From Rhodocollybia butyracea (lineage: Eukaryota; Basidiomycota; Agaricomycetes; Agaricales; Omphalotaceae): 64,000 bases of DNA. The DNA lies in contig JADNRY010000143.1 of the NCBI GenBank assembly GCA_015501585.1, positions 62,001-126,000 of the forward strand. Reading direction: 5' to 3'. Positions 24,169 to 34,400 of the stretch are shown here, in pieces. Position numbers and translations under genes: made by a program. How positions within the stretch are numbered: the first letter of the stretch is position 1; the number at the start of each line of letters is the position of its first letter. The notes under the pieces are model-generated. The model was not told the DNA's origin and did not search any database. It saw nothing but the letters and a program-made list of their open reading frames with translations.

Positions 24169-24175
24169 TATATAA
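24169..24175 (+). promoter_or_regulatory. TATA box of NLR pseudogene
   Basis: TATATAA lies 49 bp before the ATG at 24224. The surrounding block (ATCGCATCATTCAGC, then GGCTTCC and ACGTATATAAGTAC) is conserved upstream of the paralogue at 48708, which supports it as a true core promoter. Confidence 0.65.
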
Positions 24176-24223
24176 GTACAAACTTCAAGTTGATTCCTTC
24201 CCTCCATCTTTCATACCATCAGT

Positions 24224-27200
24224 ATGTCTGAATCTTTGACTGGAGATCCCAAGTAAGGCTTCAGCGTCATCTCGCAGTCATTAATCCAGTGCTAACCATC
24301 TTGATCAGCTTGAATAAAGAGCAACAAGACATCACTCAGGCTGTAGCAGATAGGCCTGGCAGGTGAGTATTGCCTTTTTCATTTTGTAAATACAGCTTAC
24401 ACCGGCCGATAGCATGTTTGCCAATGCTTCCGCTTTTGCTCTAAACAGTGGACAATCATTCCAAGTAATAAACAGCTATGACAGAGGCTCTTACTTTCAG
24501 AGTGAGTGTTTCTTGGTTGACCTTACTGATTCCTTCATCTAACACTTGTAAAGTTGAAGATACCAATGATGATCATGTGTTAACTATTTGGAACTGCTTA
24601 AAGGCCCCAGATACCTTTGTAAATTTTGCGGCAGCTAGTGATCAGAGAACACCTGGGACTGGAGAGTGGATACTTTCTCACCCACAATATATTGGGTGGA
24701 GGCAGGATCCACCTGGTGTCCTATGGATACAGGGCAAAGGTAAAATTTTATATGTATCATTGAAGTTTAAAAATCTAAGCCAGATTATGTAGCGGGGGCT
24801 GGGAAAACATTCCTCTTGTGAGCATGAACAAGTTTGTATTATCTCTATATCTAATTTGTTGCTCCAGAACAGCTATCATTGAAGCCCTCCAAGCTAATCC
24901 AGCAGTCTTGTGCTGCTACCACTATTTTGACAACCGTGATAACACACAAACAAAGAAAACTGCCAGAGGTTTTCTGCAATCAATTTTGCTGCAAATGGCT
25001 GGAAGAAGTGAACATATTCATCCTGCTCTGCAGGAGCTGTATACAAAGTGTCATCAGGGTCTTTTGGAGCCCAATGATGTGGAGTTGAGTGCAACTCTTG
25101 CAGTAGTTGCTAAAGATTTGAGCCATGTTTTCCTGGTCTTGGATGCATTGGATGAATGCAGTGAGGCAATTGATGTGTTCAAACATCTTGTTCTTTTGAA
25201 GGACAGCCTCTACATCACCGTAACCAGCCGATATTTGGCTGAACCAAGTTTTGGTGTCTCCTGGCATATTCATCTTGATGAAGCACAAGATGCCTTTCAT
25301 CAGGATATTGCCAAATATCTGCAGGATAAACTGAGCCATCACAAATTCAAACCAGAGTTATTCACTGAAGTAGTTAATCATTTGACTGAAGGTGCTCAGG
25401 GACAGTAAGTAATTAAAAGAACAAGTGGATTTGTAACTAACTTGATGCTGACAAAGGTTTCGCTGGGTTGACCGCCAAGTCAACGTGCTTCAAAGATGTA
25501 GTAAGACCCCCAAAGCCATACGGAAAGCATTGGAAAAGCTATGCAAGACTCTGGAGGAAACCTATACTTTGGCCATTGAAAGAATGAATGAAAGTGAACA
25601 TGTGCATGATGCAAGCAAGCTTCTTATGTGGTTGGTTTATGCATTTGAACCACTATCAATGGCACAAGCCATAGAGATTCTAGCAGTAGATTTGGATGCT
25701 CAGATATTTGATCCTGATGCTTGGTCAGTGGAGGTTGAGAGCAGGATTTATGACATCTTGGATTACACATTGATAACTGTCACTGTGAACAAAATTGTTC
25801 AACTTGCCCACAACTCTGTGAAGGATTTCCTCACTCAGAAGCTAGGCCAACAGCTTCCAAGAGGTTTAATTAAGATAAATGAAAACTTGGCCCAGTCCAC
25901 AATTTGTCAAATATGCCTTATCAATGCCTTATCTATCTGCTGCAGTTTGAGTCTAATGAGGTCTATGATTTCAAAGGAAACTATCCTTTAGCAGTATATG
26001 CCGCAAAGTTTTGGCCATGGCATATGAAAAGGATAGATAACAAAGTCCCTGAATATAAACCTGCCAAAGACCTAGTCATAACCCTGTTGAGACAGACCAA
26101 TCAATTGCCATATGTCAATTGGATTAGGATTCATGAGCTATATGCCAATAAGCAGAGAGAATATTTCAATGCAAGTAACCCCACTGTATTATATGGCTTT
26201 AATTGGCCTGTCACCCATTGTTGAGCATTTACTTATGGAAGATAAAGCAGATGTGAATGCTCAAGGAGGAAAATATGGGAACCCACTCCAGGCTGCTGCC
26301 AGTTTGAGAAACAAGGATGTTGTCCAGCTTCTCCTGAAGCACAAAGCAGATGTAAATGCCCAAGGGGGAAAGTATGGGAATGCACTCCAAACAGCTGTAA
26401 GGCTAAGCAACAAAGATATTGTCCAGCTTCTTCTGGAGCATAATGCAGATGTAAATACCCAAGGGAGGGAATGTGGAAATGCCCTTCAAGCAGCTGCCAG
26501 TTTAGAAAACAAAGATATTATCCTGCTTCTTTTGAAGCACAATGCAGATATTAATGCCCAAGGTGGGGAATATGGGAATGCACTCCAGGTAGCTGCCAGG
26601 TTTGGAAATAAGAATTTCATTCAGTTTCTTTTGGAGCACAATGCAGATGTTGGTGCCCAAGGGGGCAGGTACGGGAATGCTCTCCAGGCAGCTGCCAGGT
26701 TTGGAGACAAGCATGTAATTCAGCTTCTTTTGGAGCACACATCAGATATTAATGCACAAGGGGGAGAGTATGGAAATGCACTCCAGGCAGCTTCCTGGAA
26801 TGGCATCCTGAATATTGTCCAACTTCTCCTGGAGCACAGAGCAAATGTTAATGCCCAAGGGGGGAAATATGGGAGTGCACTCCAGGCAGCTGTAGCCTCT
26901 GGAAATAAAGATATTGTTCAACTTCTTCTGAAGCACAACGCAGATGTGAATGCCCAAGGGGGTATATATGGGAATGCACTTCAGGCTGCTGCCAGGTTAG
27001 GAAACAAAGATATTGTCCTGCTTCTTTGGGGGTACAATGCAGCTGTAAATGCTCAGGGTGGCCAATTTGGGACTGCTCTTCAGGCAGCTGCCTGGTCTGG
27101 AAGCAAAGATATTGTCCAGCTGCTTTTGAAGTGCAATGCAGATATGAATGCCCAAGGGGGCGAGTATGGGAATGCCCTCCAGGCAGCTTCCTGGAATGGA

Positions 27201-30114
27201 ACTCAAAATGTTGTTCATCTTCTCCTGGAGCATAAAGCAGATGTAAATGCCCAAGGGGGAGAGCATGGAAATGCACTCCAGGCAGCTGCCAGGTCTGGGA
27301 ACAAAGATATTGTCCAGTTGCTTTTGGAGCACAATGCAGACATTAATGCACAAGGGGGGAAATATGGAAATGCACTCCAGGCAGCTTCCTGTAATGAAAA
27401 CCAGGATATTGTTCAACTTTTCCTGGAGCACAAAGCAGATGTAAATGCCCAAGGGGGTATGTATGGGAATGCACTTGAGGCTGCTGCCACTTTTGAACAC
27501 AAACATATTGTCCATCTTCTTCTGGAGCATAATGCAGATATAAATGCTCAGGGTGGCCAATTTGAGACTGCTCTTCAAGCAGCTGCCAGGTCTGGAAATA
27601 AAGATATTGTCCAGCTGCTTTTGAAGCACAATGCAAATGTTAATCTTCAAGGGGGAGAGTATAGAAATGCACTCCAGGCAGCTGCCAGGTCTGGAAACAA
27701 AGATATTGTCCAGCTTCTCCTGGAGCACAAAGCGGATGTCAATGCCCAAGGGGGTAGGTATGGGAATGCACTTCAGGCAGTTGCCAGGTTAGGAAACAAA
27801 TATATTGTCCAGCCTCTGCTGGAGCACAAAGCAAATGTAAATGCCCAAGGGGGTATGTATGGGAATGCACTCCAGGCTGCTGCCAGGTCAGGAAACAAAC
27901 ATATCATTGAGCTTCTGCGGCACAATGCAGATGTAAATGCTCTGGGTGGCCAATTTGGGACTGCTCTTCAGGCAGCTGTCAGGTTCAGGAACAAAGCTAT
28001 TGTCCAGCTTCTTTTGAATCACAATGCAGATGTTAATGTTCAAGGGGGAGAATATGGGAGTGCACTCCAGGCAGCTTCCTGTAATAGAAACCAGGATATT
28101 GTCCAACTTCTCCTAGAACACAAAGCAGACGTAAATGCCCAAGGGGGTAAACATGGGAATGCACTCCAGGCAGCTGCCAGATTTGGATACAAAAATATTG
28201 TCCAGCTTCTTCTGGTGCATAAAGTGGCTCTAAATTCTGGAGGGAGTGCAGACGGCAGTGTACTCCAAGGAACCACCAGTTTGGAAAGCAAAGATCAGAA
28301 TTCCCCAGATAGAGACCAGGTAGTTAAAGACCCGGAGTCTTTGTTGTCAATGGAAGACTTTGCCATCACAATGACTCACAACAATGAAAATGTCACAAAA
28401 GAAGGATCTGGCCAAAGAAAAAAACCATTCCCACAGTCAAAAGTCTCAACATACCCACATCACCAACCACTGAATCTGGATTGGCAGCCATCAGTCAAAG
28501 TTCTGCAAGATTGGAATTTGGAATACAGACAAAACAATGCAATATGCATACACTGGCACTCCTATATTTGCTGCTGCAAGCCTTGACAATACCATGTCAC
28601 TTGTATATACTTCTGGCCATCCTGATGAAAAAATTGTCATTTGTGATCTATCTGCTGGAAAAACCAGCTATTTATATGGAGATGGTTCATCAGTAATCAA
28701 AGCATTATCTATATCACATCAGGAAAAGCCATTTTTGCCTAGGTGACCCCAGAGTGGCCTAAAGCAAACTAGGTGAGCTATGAATCCTATGGCATCCTAG
28801 GAATTTGGGCTTGTCCCTTGCCAGTCAAGGCTCTTGAGGATTCCCTGGGGTATCCTAGGCAAACCCAGGGCAAGCCTAGGTTTGCCCAGGTTTGCCCAGG
28901 TGTTCCCCAGGTGTTCCCCAGGAGCACCTGGGCAAACCTGGGCAAACCTAGGCTTGCCTAGGGAATCCTCAAGAGCCTTGACTGGCAAGGGACAAGCCCA
29001 AATTCCTAGGATGCCATAGGATTCATAGCTCACCTAGTTTGCGTTAGGCCACTCTGGGGTCACCTAGGCAAAAATGGCTTTTCCTGATGCACCTGATGGA
29101 TCAAAAGTAGGCTGTGGCACCAGTGACGGCAGAGTTAAAATATGGGATATTCTCACACCACACAATCACAGAACATTCAAAGGCCACAATGGTTCTGTGG
29201 ATAGTGTTGATTTCTGTGCTGATGGACTTGCTGTGATATCAGGTGCAGATGATGGCTCAATTATAATCTGGGACCTTGAAACTGGACAGCATAAAAACAA
29301 ATTTGAGAATCACATTGAGCAAGGGAGCAATATTTTTTGTTGCACAGACAATGCATCCCTATTTGATGAAGTTATTTGGATATCAAAATCTCCCTATGAA
29401 ACCTCTACCCATTTATTTCAGAAAGATGCCCAGATGGCCACTTCTGCCACCATATCCCCAGATGGATCCAAGCTTATTTGTGGATTTTATGATGGCCAGA
29501 TTTGTGTATGGAGTCTATCTACACATAATTAAAAAATTCAATTTAAAGGCCATAATGGTCCAGTACAAGCAGCTGGATGGTCACCAAATGGCAACAAAGT
29601 TGCATCTGGTTCAAATGATAAGACAGTCAAAATTTGGAGCATCTTTTCTGAATCCTCAGAATATGAAATGCCAATGGCACTTGAAGGACATGATGCATGG
29701 CTACAATTAGTAAGATATTTCCCAAGTGGGCTTAGGCTACTTTCTGTTTCAATTGATTATACTGTGGTCATCTGGGACACTAATCTGGGTGTGATGATGT
29801 ACAGCTTCAACAGCCATGTTATGTGGGTCACAGCTGTTACTGTCTCTTCAGATAGTTCAAGGATTGCATATGGGTCCAATGACAATACAGGGCAGATTTG
29901 GAACAGTTCAAAATCTTTCCGGGAACATGTTCTTGCTAAACACACTGATTGCATAGAAGCTGTAATATTCTCTCCTGATAACCAAAAGTTGGCATCGGGG
30001 CATTTAATAATGCTATTATAATATGGGATGTTTCTACTGGAGCAGCAGAGCATATCCTCAATGGACATGCAAAATGGATTAAAACAATACTCATTTCTCC
30101 ACATGGAACCAATA
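24224..30114 (+). pseudogene. NACHT-ankyrin-WD40 (STAND/NLR-like) protein, disrupted copy
   Basis: Exons are 24224-24252, 24309-24362, 24413-24501, 24554-24739, 24793-24817, 24868-25404 and 25457 onward. The Walker A motif spans the exon junction at 24739/24793 (GKAGAGKT), and Walker B is VFLVLDALDEC (about 25135). The ankyrin block has 20 full 33-residue repeats of the NADVNAQGG...LLLEH type plus a degenerate one (26240-28300). WD40 repeats follow to 30100. Lesions are a 10-bp duplication near 25920, frameshifts near 26170, 28530 and 30000, a 373-bp palindromic element at 28717, a TAA at 29530, and loss of the last WD repeats at 30115, where sequence of the opposite-strand NACHT gene begins. 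The intact homologue is at 48708. STAND proteins of this kind act in fungal self/non-self recognition and immunity-like signalling, and a role here is inferred. Confidence 0.85.
28717..29089 (+). mobile_element. 373-bp palindromic MITE, copy 1
   Basis: The element begins CATCAGGAAAAGCC and ends GGCTTTTCCTGATG. Its two halves are inverted copies of about 170 bp with very few differences, except for an extra 25 bp in the left half near 28850. A CA dinucleotide flanks it on both sides (28715-28716 and 29090-29091). Removing the element plus one CA restores the host WD40 sequence as seen in the paralogue. It has no coding potential. A second copy of the same length and orientation is at 58556-58928. 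Confidence 0.93.
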
Positions 30115-32291
30115 AAATTGCATTTTTCAAGTTATCTTCCTTTTCTTCATGGGGTTTTTTGAACTCTAGGGTAATTCCTGACTCAAAGGCTGCATATTTC
30201 TCTGCCAATTTTTCTCCCAGGTCCTGTTTCTTAGCCCAATGTGCGATAGTGAGGAAGTTGTTAAGACAATTCCAAAGAATATGAATGCATTCCTGAGTGG
30301 ACTTATTTTCTGGACGCAATGTAGCACCCCATAACATGCCACAGAGATCAAACTCAGATAATGCTTGAAACAGTCTTGCACTGGGGTTTCTTACTTTTCC
30401 ACAATGATAATGCCAAAGCATCCATGCATAATTATCCAGTTCCCCTGCCCCTCATATTTAATGGATGCCTCATCCTTAATTGCCTTTACGGTTTTTACGT
30501 TTCTCAAAATATGCTTGATCAGGTAAAATGCCAGGTGGTCATGTCGAACTGTTTCCTCTCTGTTTATAAAGTACCTGCCCGACCGATTTGGATCAGTCAG
30601 AAAATCCTCAAAAGAGGAATGGTGTCTTGTAATGACCTCATTTGAACACTGAGGGATGCTCAATACTGAATATAATCTGGACAGAACTATGGCCACTTTG
30701 CCTTGGCTCATACCCAAAAGACTCTCAATATTTGAGGCAAAAGGGGTTGCAAAATTTGTGACTATATTAGCTAATTCACCTTGGATAGACAATGGGCATA
30801 GCACATGAGACATAATATCAAGTAATTGACCATGAGACTTGTCTTTTGATTCATTTTGAGAGTGGTCCAGAACCTGCTTATACAGTCTATCAAGTGCACC
30901 ATATGGAGAAGTTAGGTGGTCAGGTACAAGGACTTGCTTGATGATTTCCAACCGTTTAATGGGAACATCATTGTCAGGTTCATCAGATTCAGGGCCAATA
31001 TCATCAACATATTTCATAACTGTGGTTGCATATATAAACTGTCCACATGCCTTCTCCACAAATCCAGAAATTATATCATCTCCTGGCCAATGTGGTTCAG
31101 TGCCTTCCATTGCTTGTCTGTATATTGGGCGATTTCGAATCTTAGAAAATTCCAGTCTGAGAAACACTTGAATATCCTCATTTGATTCAGTGGAGGGACC
31201 AATTTCATTCTGGTCCACAAAGGCTGAATACTGGTTAAAAAGCTTCCAAAACTCAGGCTCTGACCTACTGACAATCAAAAATTTGAATGGCAGGTGGCAA
31301 GCTTCAGCTTCTTGGAGAATAAGGGACAGTAAGCGCTCCTGATCAGAGACATTCATGCATTCATCAAGGACATCTATGACAATGAAACCTTGGAATTTTT
31401 TTCCCTGAAGAGGGTTTTTTATCAAAGCTTTATATTGTTGCTCCAGGCAACGGCTTTGACCCAAAATATGGTTATATCTGACATTGCACACTGCTTCATC
31501 AATAAGGGGGCGAAGTTCCTGACTAAACACGGAGTTGGTTGCCAGCTGCCAGGCAATGGTAGTTATGAAAAGTTTAGAGTTCCCGCATTTGATGTCATCC
31601 CGGAAAAAGAAGAAACTTGCTGGATATAGTTTGTGCAATTGCACTCTTTCCAACCCCTAAAGGACCATGAAGCCAATAAACTGACTTTGAGCTGTCAGCA
31701 TTGATCCAATACTCAAGTTTCTCCAGAATATGATGACGAGTCTCTGGGTGGCATTCTACTCGTGGCCACAGAAAAAAACGGTCTGGCTTGTATGCCTATT
31801 TTTTATTTTGCTCATATTTATTATCCTCGTACAACCTCTTGAGGAGGCTGATGTACATGAATACCACTTATGCAGCTACTCAGAACTTGGTGTGAATCCA
31901 TAATTTGTCGATAATCTACATTACAAAATACATCACAAAATAATGCCGGACCGTTTTTTTCCATACACACGAGTAGACCAGGATGCCTGAAGTCATAAGA
32001 AGCACCTTTGGCAACATATCTGTTGAGAAGAAGCCCAAGGCCTTCCCCGCTACTGCCTTTATCCCATGGATTAGAATCTAATCTTAAAATGCTGAGTAAA
32101 TTACCATGATATTGTGTGTTTTGATGATAGTTCATGTTTACAGCAGTAACACCTTGAATCATGTTGAATACTGGCTGATTCTGGTTAAAGTTGCGGGCAC
32201 CTTGGAAGACAGTGTGATCATGTTGGGAGTCGGGATCATTTTGGATGTGAGCATTGTTGTGAGCATTCTGGGAGTTGAATGGTCCGGACAT
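30115..32291 (-). pseudogene. NACHT-domain (STAND/NLR-like) protein, disrupted
   Basis: The start at 32291 gives an asparagine/histidine-rich N-terminus typical of mushroom NACHT proteins, then LGLLLNRYVAKGASYD. After an inserted segment (31756-31976) comes CHPETRHHILEKLEYWI and Walker A GPLGVGKSA (about 31665). Walker B is FIVIDVLDEC (about 31375), followed by FKFLIVSRSEPEF and ITRHHSSFEDFLTD. A frameshift lies just after Walker A, and another near 30430 precedes the segment ending in SARLFQALSEFDLCGMLWG. It runs tail-to-tail into the truncated WD40 end of the plus-strand gene at about 30115, so its own 3' end may also be lost. The likely original role is an NTP-switched signalling protein. 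Confidence 0.75.
31756..31976. mobile_element. 221-bp MITE-like insertion in the NACHT gene
   Basis: The ends carry imperfect inverted repeats of about 28 bp. CTACTCGTGGCCACAG + AAAAAAACGGTC on the left pairs with GACCG + TTTTTTTCCATACACA + CGAGTAG on the right. The segment sits exactly where the protein breaks between GASYD and CHPETR, and it introduces stops. No target-site duplication is obvious. Confidence 0.5.
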
Positions 32292-33359
32292 AGTAAGGCA
32301 AAGGGATTTACTATCATGGATGTTCGCAAGGATGTTTGACTTATATACTTCTCAAGTATCACAGGATGCTCACGTGCTTCTCCCGCTGTCAAACAATCTG
32401 TCACTAGCCGCAAGGTCGAGAAAGAGTGAAACCTATGGAGCCATTTAATGATTTAGTGTGTGTGTAGTGTGCGCGTCAAGCCTTCCGGCCGTCCAGGTCA
32501 ATGTGTTTCTGCTGGTGTATGGAGCCTGGACAAGGTGATGGGCCTCGGACTTTCAACAGCAAGAGCACAACACAACTATGTACGTAATATTTCATAATTC
32601 AGGCGATTCAATCCTGTGCTTTCCGTTTTCCTTCTGCGTCTCTTGAGCTTTGCTCTCATTTTACTTTCGCTGCTATTTGTCCTGCAAATACTAGACAAGC
32701 TTTCAGAAATACAACGACCGTGGTTTTACAGCCATCCAAGCGGCTCTAGGCACATGGCATGGCATGGATAAAATGCCAGCAGGATGGGGACTACTTATTC
32801 ATGTCTAAATTAAGCTCGCTTGTGATGTTGAGCCTACAGGAGACAACTATTCATGTGGTCCAGTTCCTCTCTCTGTACACGTCGGAAACCTTTTAAAATG
32901 GCACCACCGGAAAGGCCGCATGGGATGTGTTGGTAGCTTATTGGGTTCATGAAGATGGTGAACAATGGGTTTCATTCATCCCAAATAGCTGTTGTTCTCT
33001 GGAAGGGCAGGAGTCTCAGTGGACAACATGGATTCGGACGTGGTTTGCAGATGACCGGATTGGGCTGCAGGACAGCGATGGCATGAGGTGAGTCTGCCCT
33101 ACTTTCTCTTCCCGAAAACCCATTGCTGACTCGTGCTACAAGAGATCTGCAACACGGAGACGGCACAAATCCAATGTTGTATTCAATTTCCATGTCAGAA
33201 AGCATGTCTGTCTTGGTTGAGCAGAGATGCTAGAGATGGTTCATCCACTGTTCTGCTCTCTTTCTACATCAATTGTAACATCTCTTGTTCCTGAAACTTG
33301 GACAAAGGACATGCTCAAGAGTGGCGGCAGTCTCTGTTTGGTGTTTATTGTATTCACTA
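32292..33359. other. about 1 kb without a recognised gene
   Basis: Upstream of the NACHT pseudogene there is a short GT-rich tract (near 32455). Small open frames (for example 32972-33205, minus) match nothing I know. A few bases resemble spliced coding sequence but no consistent gene could be built. Confidence 0.4.
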
Positions 33360-33845
33360 CGGCAGCGTCAAATAATAACATACAAAATTATTGCCGAAAT
33401 TATTATTGTAACTAGTTTACATTTTCAGTATGAATCGCGGTCGAAAAAGATCATGTTTTTCGTGTGAAAAACAAATTGTGAAAGAGATAGAATTTTGCCT
33501 GAAAGTCTTGGATCATTTCGCTCGTGATTCATTCGCGTAAAACAAAAGAAATTTCATAACCCTAAATCAATTCAATCAACGAGCTCAATAAGCGCTGAGC
33601 ACCGCCTCAGGGTAACGGATTGAATTGATTTAGGGTTATGAAATTTCTTTTGTTTTACGCGAGAAATTCCAAATGAATCACGAGCGAAATGATCCAAGAC
33701 TTTCAGGCGAAATTCTATCTCTTTAACAATTTGTTTTTCATGCGAAAAACGTGATCTTGTTTGACCGTGATTCATACCGAAAAAGTAAACTAGTTACAAT
33801 AATAATTTCGGCAATAATTTTGTATGTTATTATTTGACGCTGCCC
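33360..33845. mobile_element. 486-bp foldback MITE flanked by TA
   Basis: The inverted ends run (C/G)GGCAGCGTCAAATAATAA, and arms of about 200 bp pair to a centre near 33600, with scattered mismatches. TA is present on both sides (33358-33359 and 33846-33847). The TA target and GGCAGCG ends fit a non-autonomous Tc1/mariner-type element. It has no open reading frame of note. One arm contains ACCCTAAATCAATTCAATC and its inverse, which form the stem beside the loop. Confidence 0.85.
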
Positions 33846-33867
33846 TAGTGATTTGTTCAGGCGTGTA

Positions 33868-34400
33868 TCATGCCCATGGGCAAGAACTGCGGTATACAGT
33901 ATAGTAAACCCGAAACATCGAAACCAGATCGAAACAGAAACCAGCCAAAACAGTTGTATTGAATACTACACAAAGTACCACCAGTATAGTGATGAACAGC
34001 GAAATAATAAGGGAAATGACAAGGACAATGAAATAACGAAGAAATTGGGAGTATTTCTTGACATCAGATCTACGCGTCATCTTGTCTAGTCTTTCCGTGT
34101 TTCGCTTTGACCACCATAATTGTTCTCTTACACCACTGCTTCTAGAACTTATGGTAGCCAGTATCAGTCTTTGACTACCATCCTCAGCTGTATTCGCAAA
34201 TCTCTGAACGTTTTTGCAACAAACGATATTTGGGTATTTACATGTATGTATGCGAAAGGTGCTATAAAACAACCTAACAAAAACACTACCGCACCTAACC
34301 AGACTATTGATATGTAAGGGAGCGAGGGCGGGTTGTCAGAGATTCCCCGAGGGAAAGTCTTGTAATATCGGATGTACACGCGCGACTGCTCCAGGTTCAA
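33868..34400 (-). CDS. small two-segment membrane protein, spliced
   Basis: Exon 1 is 34400-34242 and exon 2 is 34203-33868, joined across a 38-nt GTAAAT...TTCAG intron that keeps the frame. The product is 165 residues. A first hydrophobic segment (ISIVWLGAVVFLLGCFIAPF) is followed by a basic soluble part (EQLWWSKRNTERLDKMTRR). A second hydrophobic segment is YFIVLVISLIISLFITILVV with a hydrophobic extension. The stop is 20 bp from the end of the foldback element, so the original C-terminus could have been altered by it. A diverged stretch of the same sequence can be seen near 46210-46440. I do not recognise the family, and upstream exons may exist. Confidence 0.4.

Noticed and set aside
26502..27749. 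Long minus-strand open frames (up to 250 codons) opposite the ankyrin array
   Set aside because: They mirror the 99-bp ankyrin repeats; the plus strand encodes a recognised domain, so these are shadows of a repetitive coding region.
28773..29033. Overlapping open frames on both strands reading SYESYGILGIWACPLPVKA
   Set aside because: Both arms of the 373-bp palindrome give the same peptide on opposite strands; this is a consequence of the inverted repeat, not a gene.
33360..33845. Possible hairpin RNA gene or terminator
   Set aside because: The long foldback with TA flanks is better explained as a MITE.
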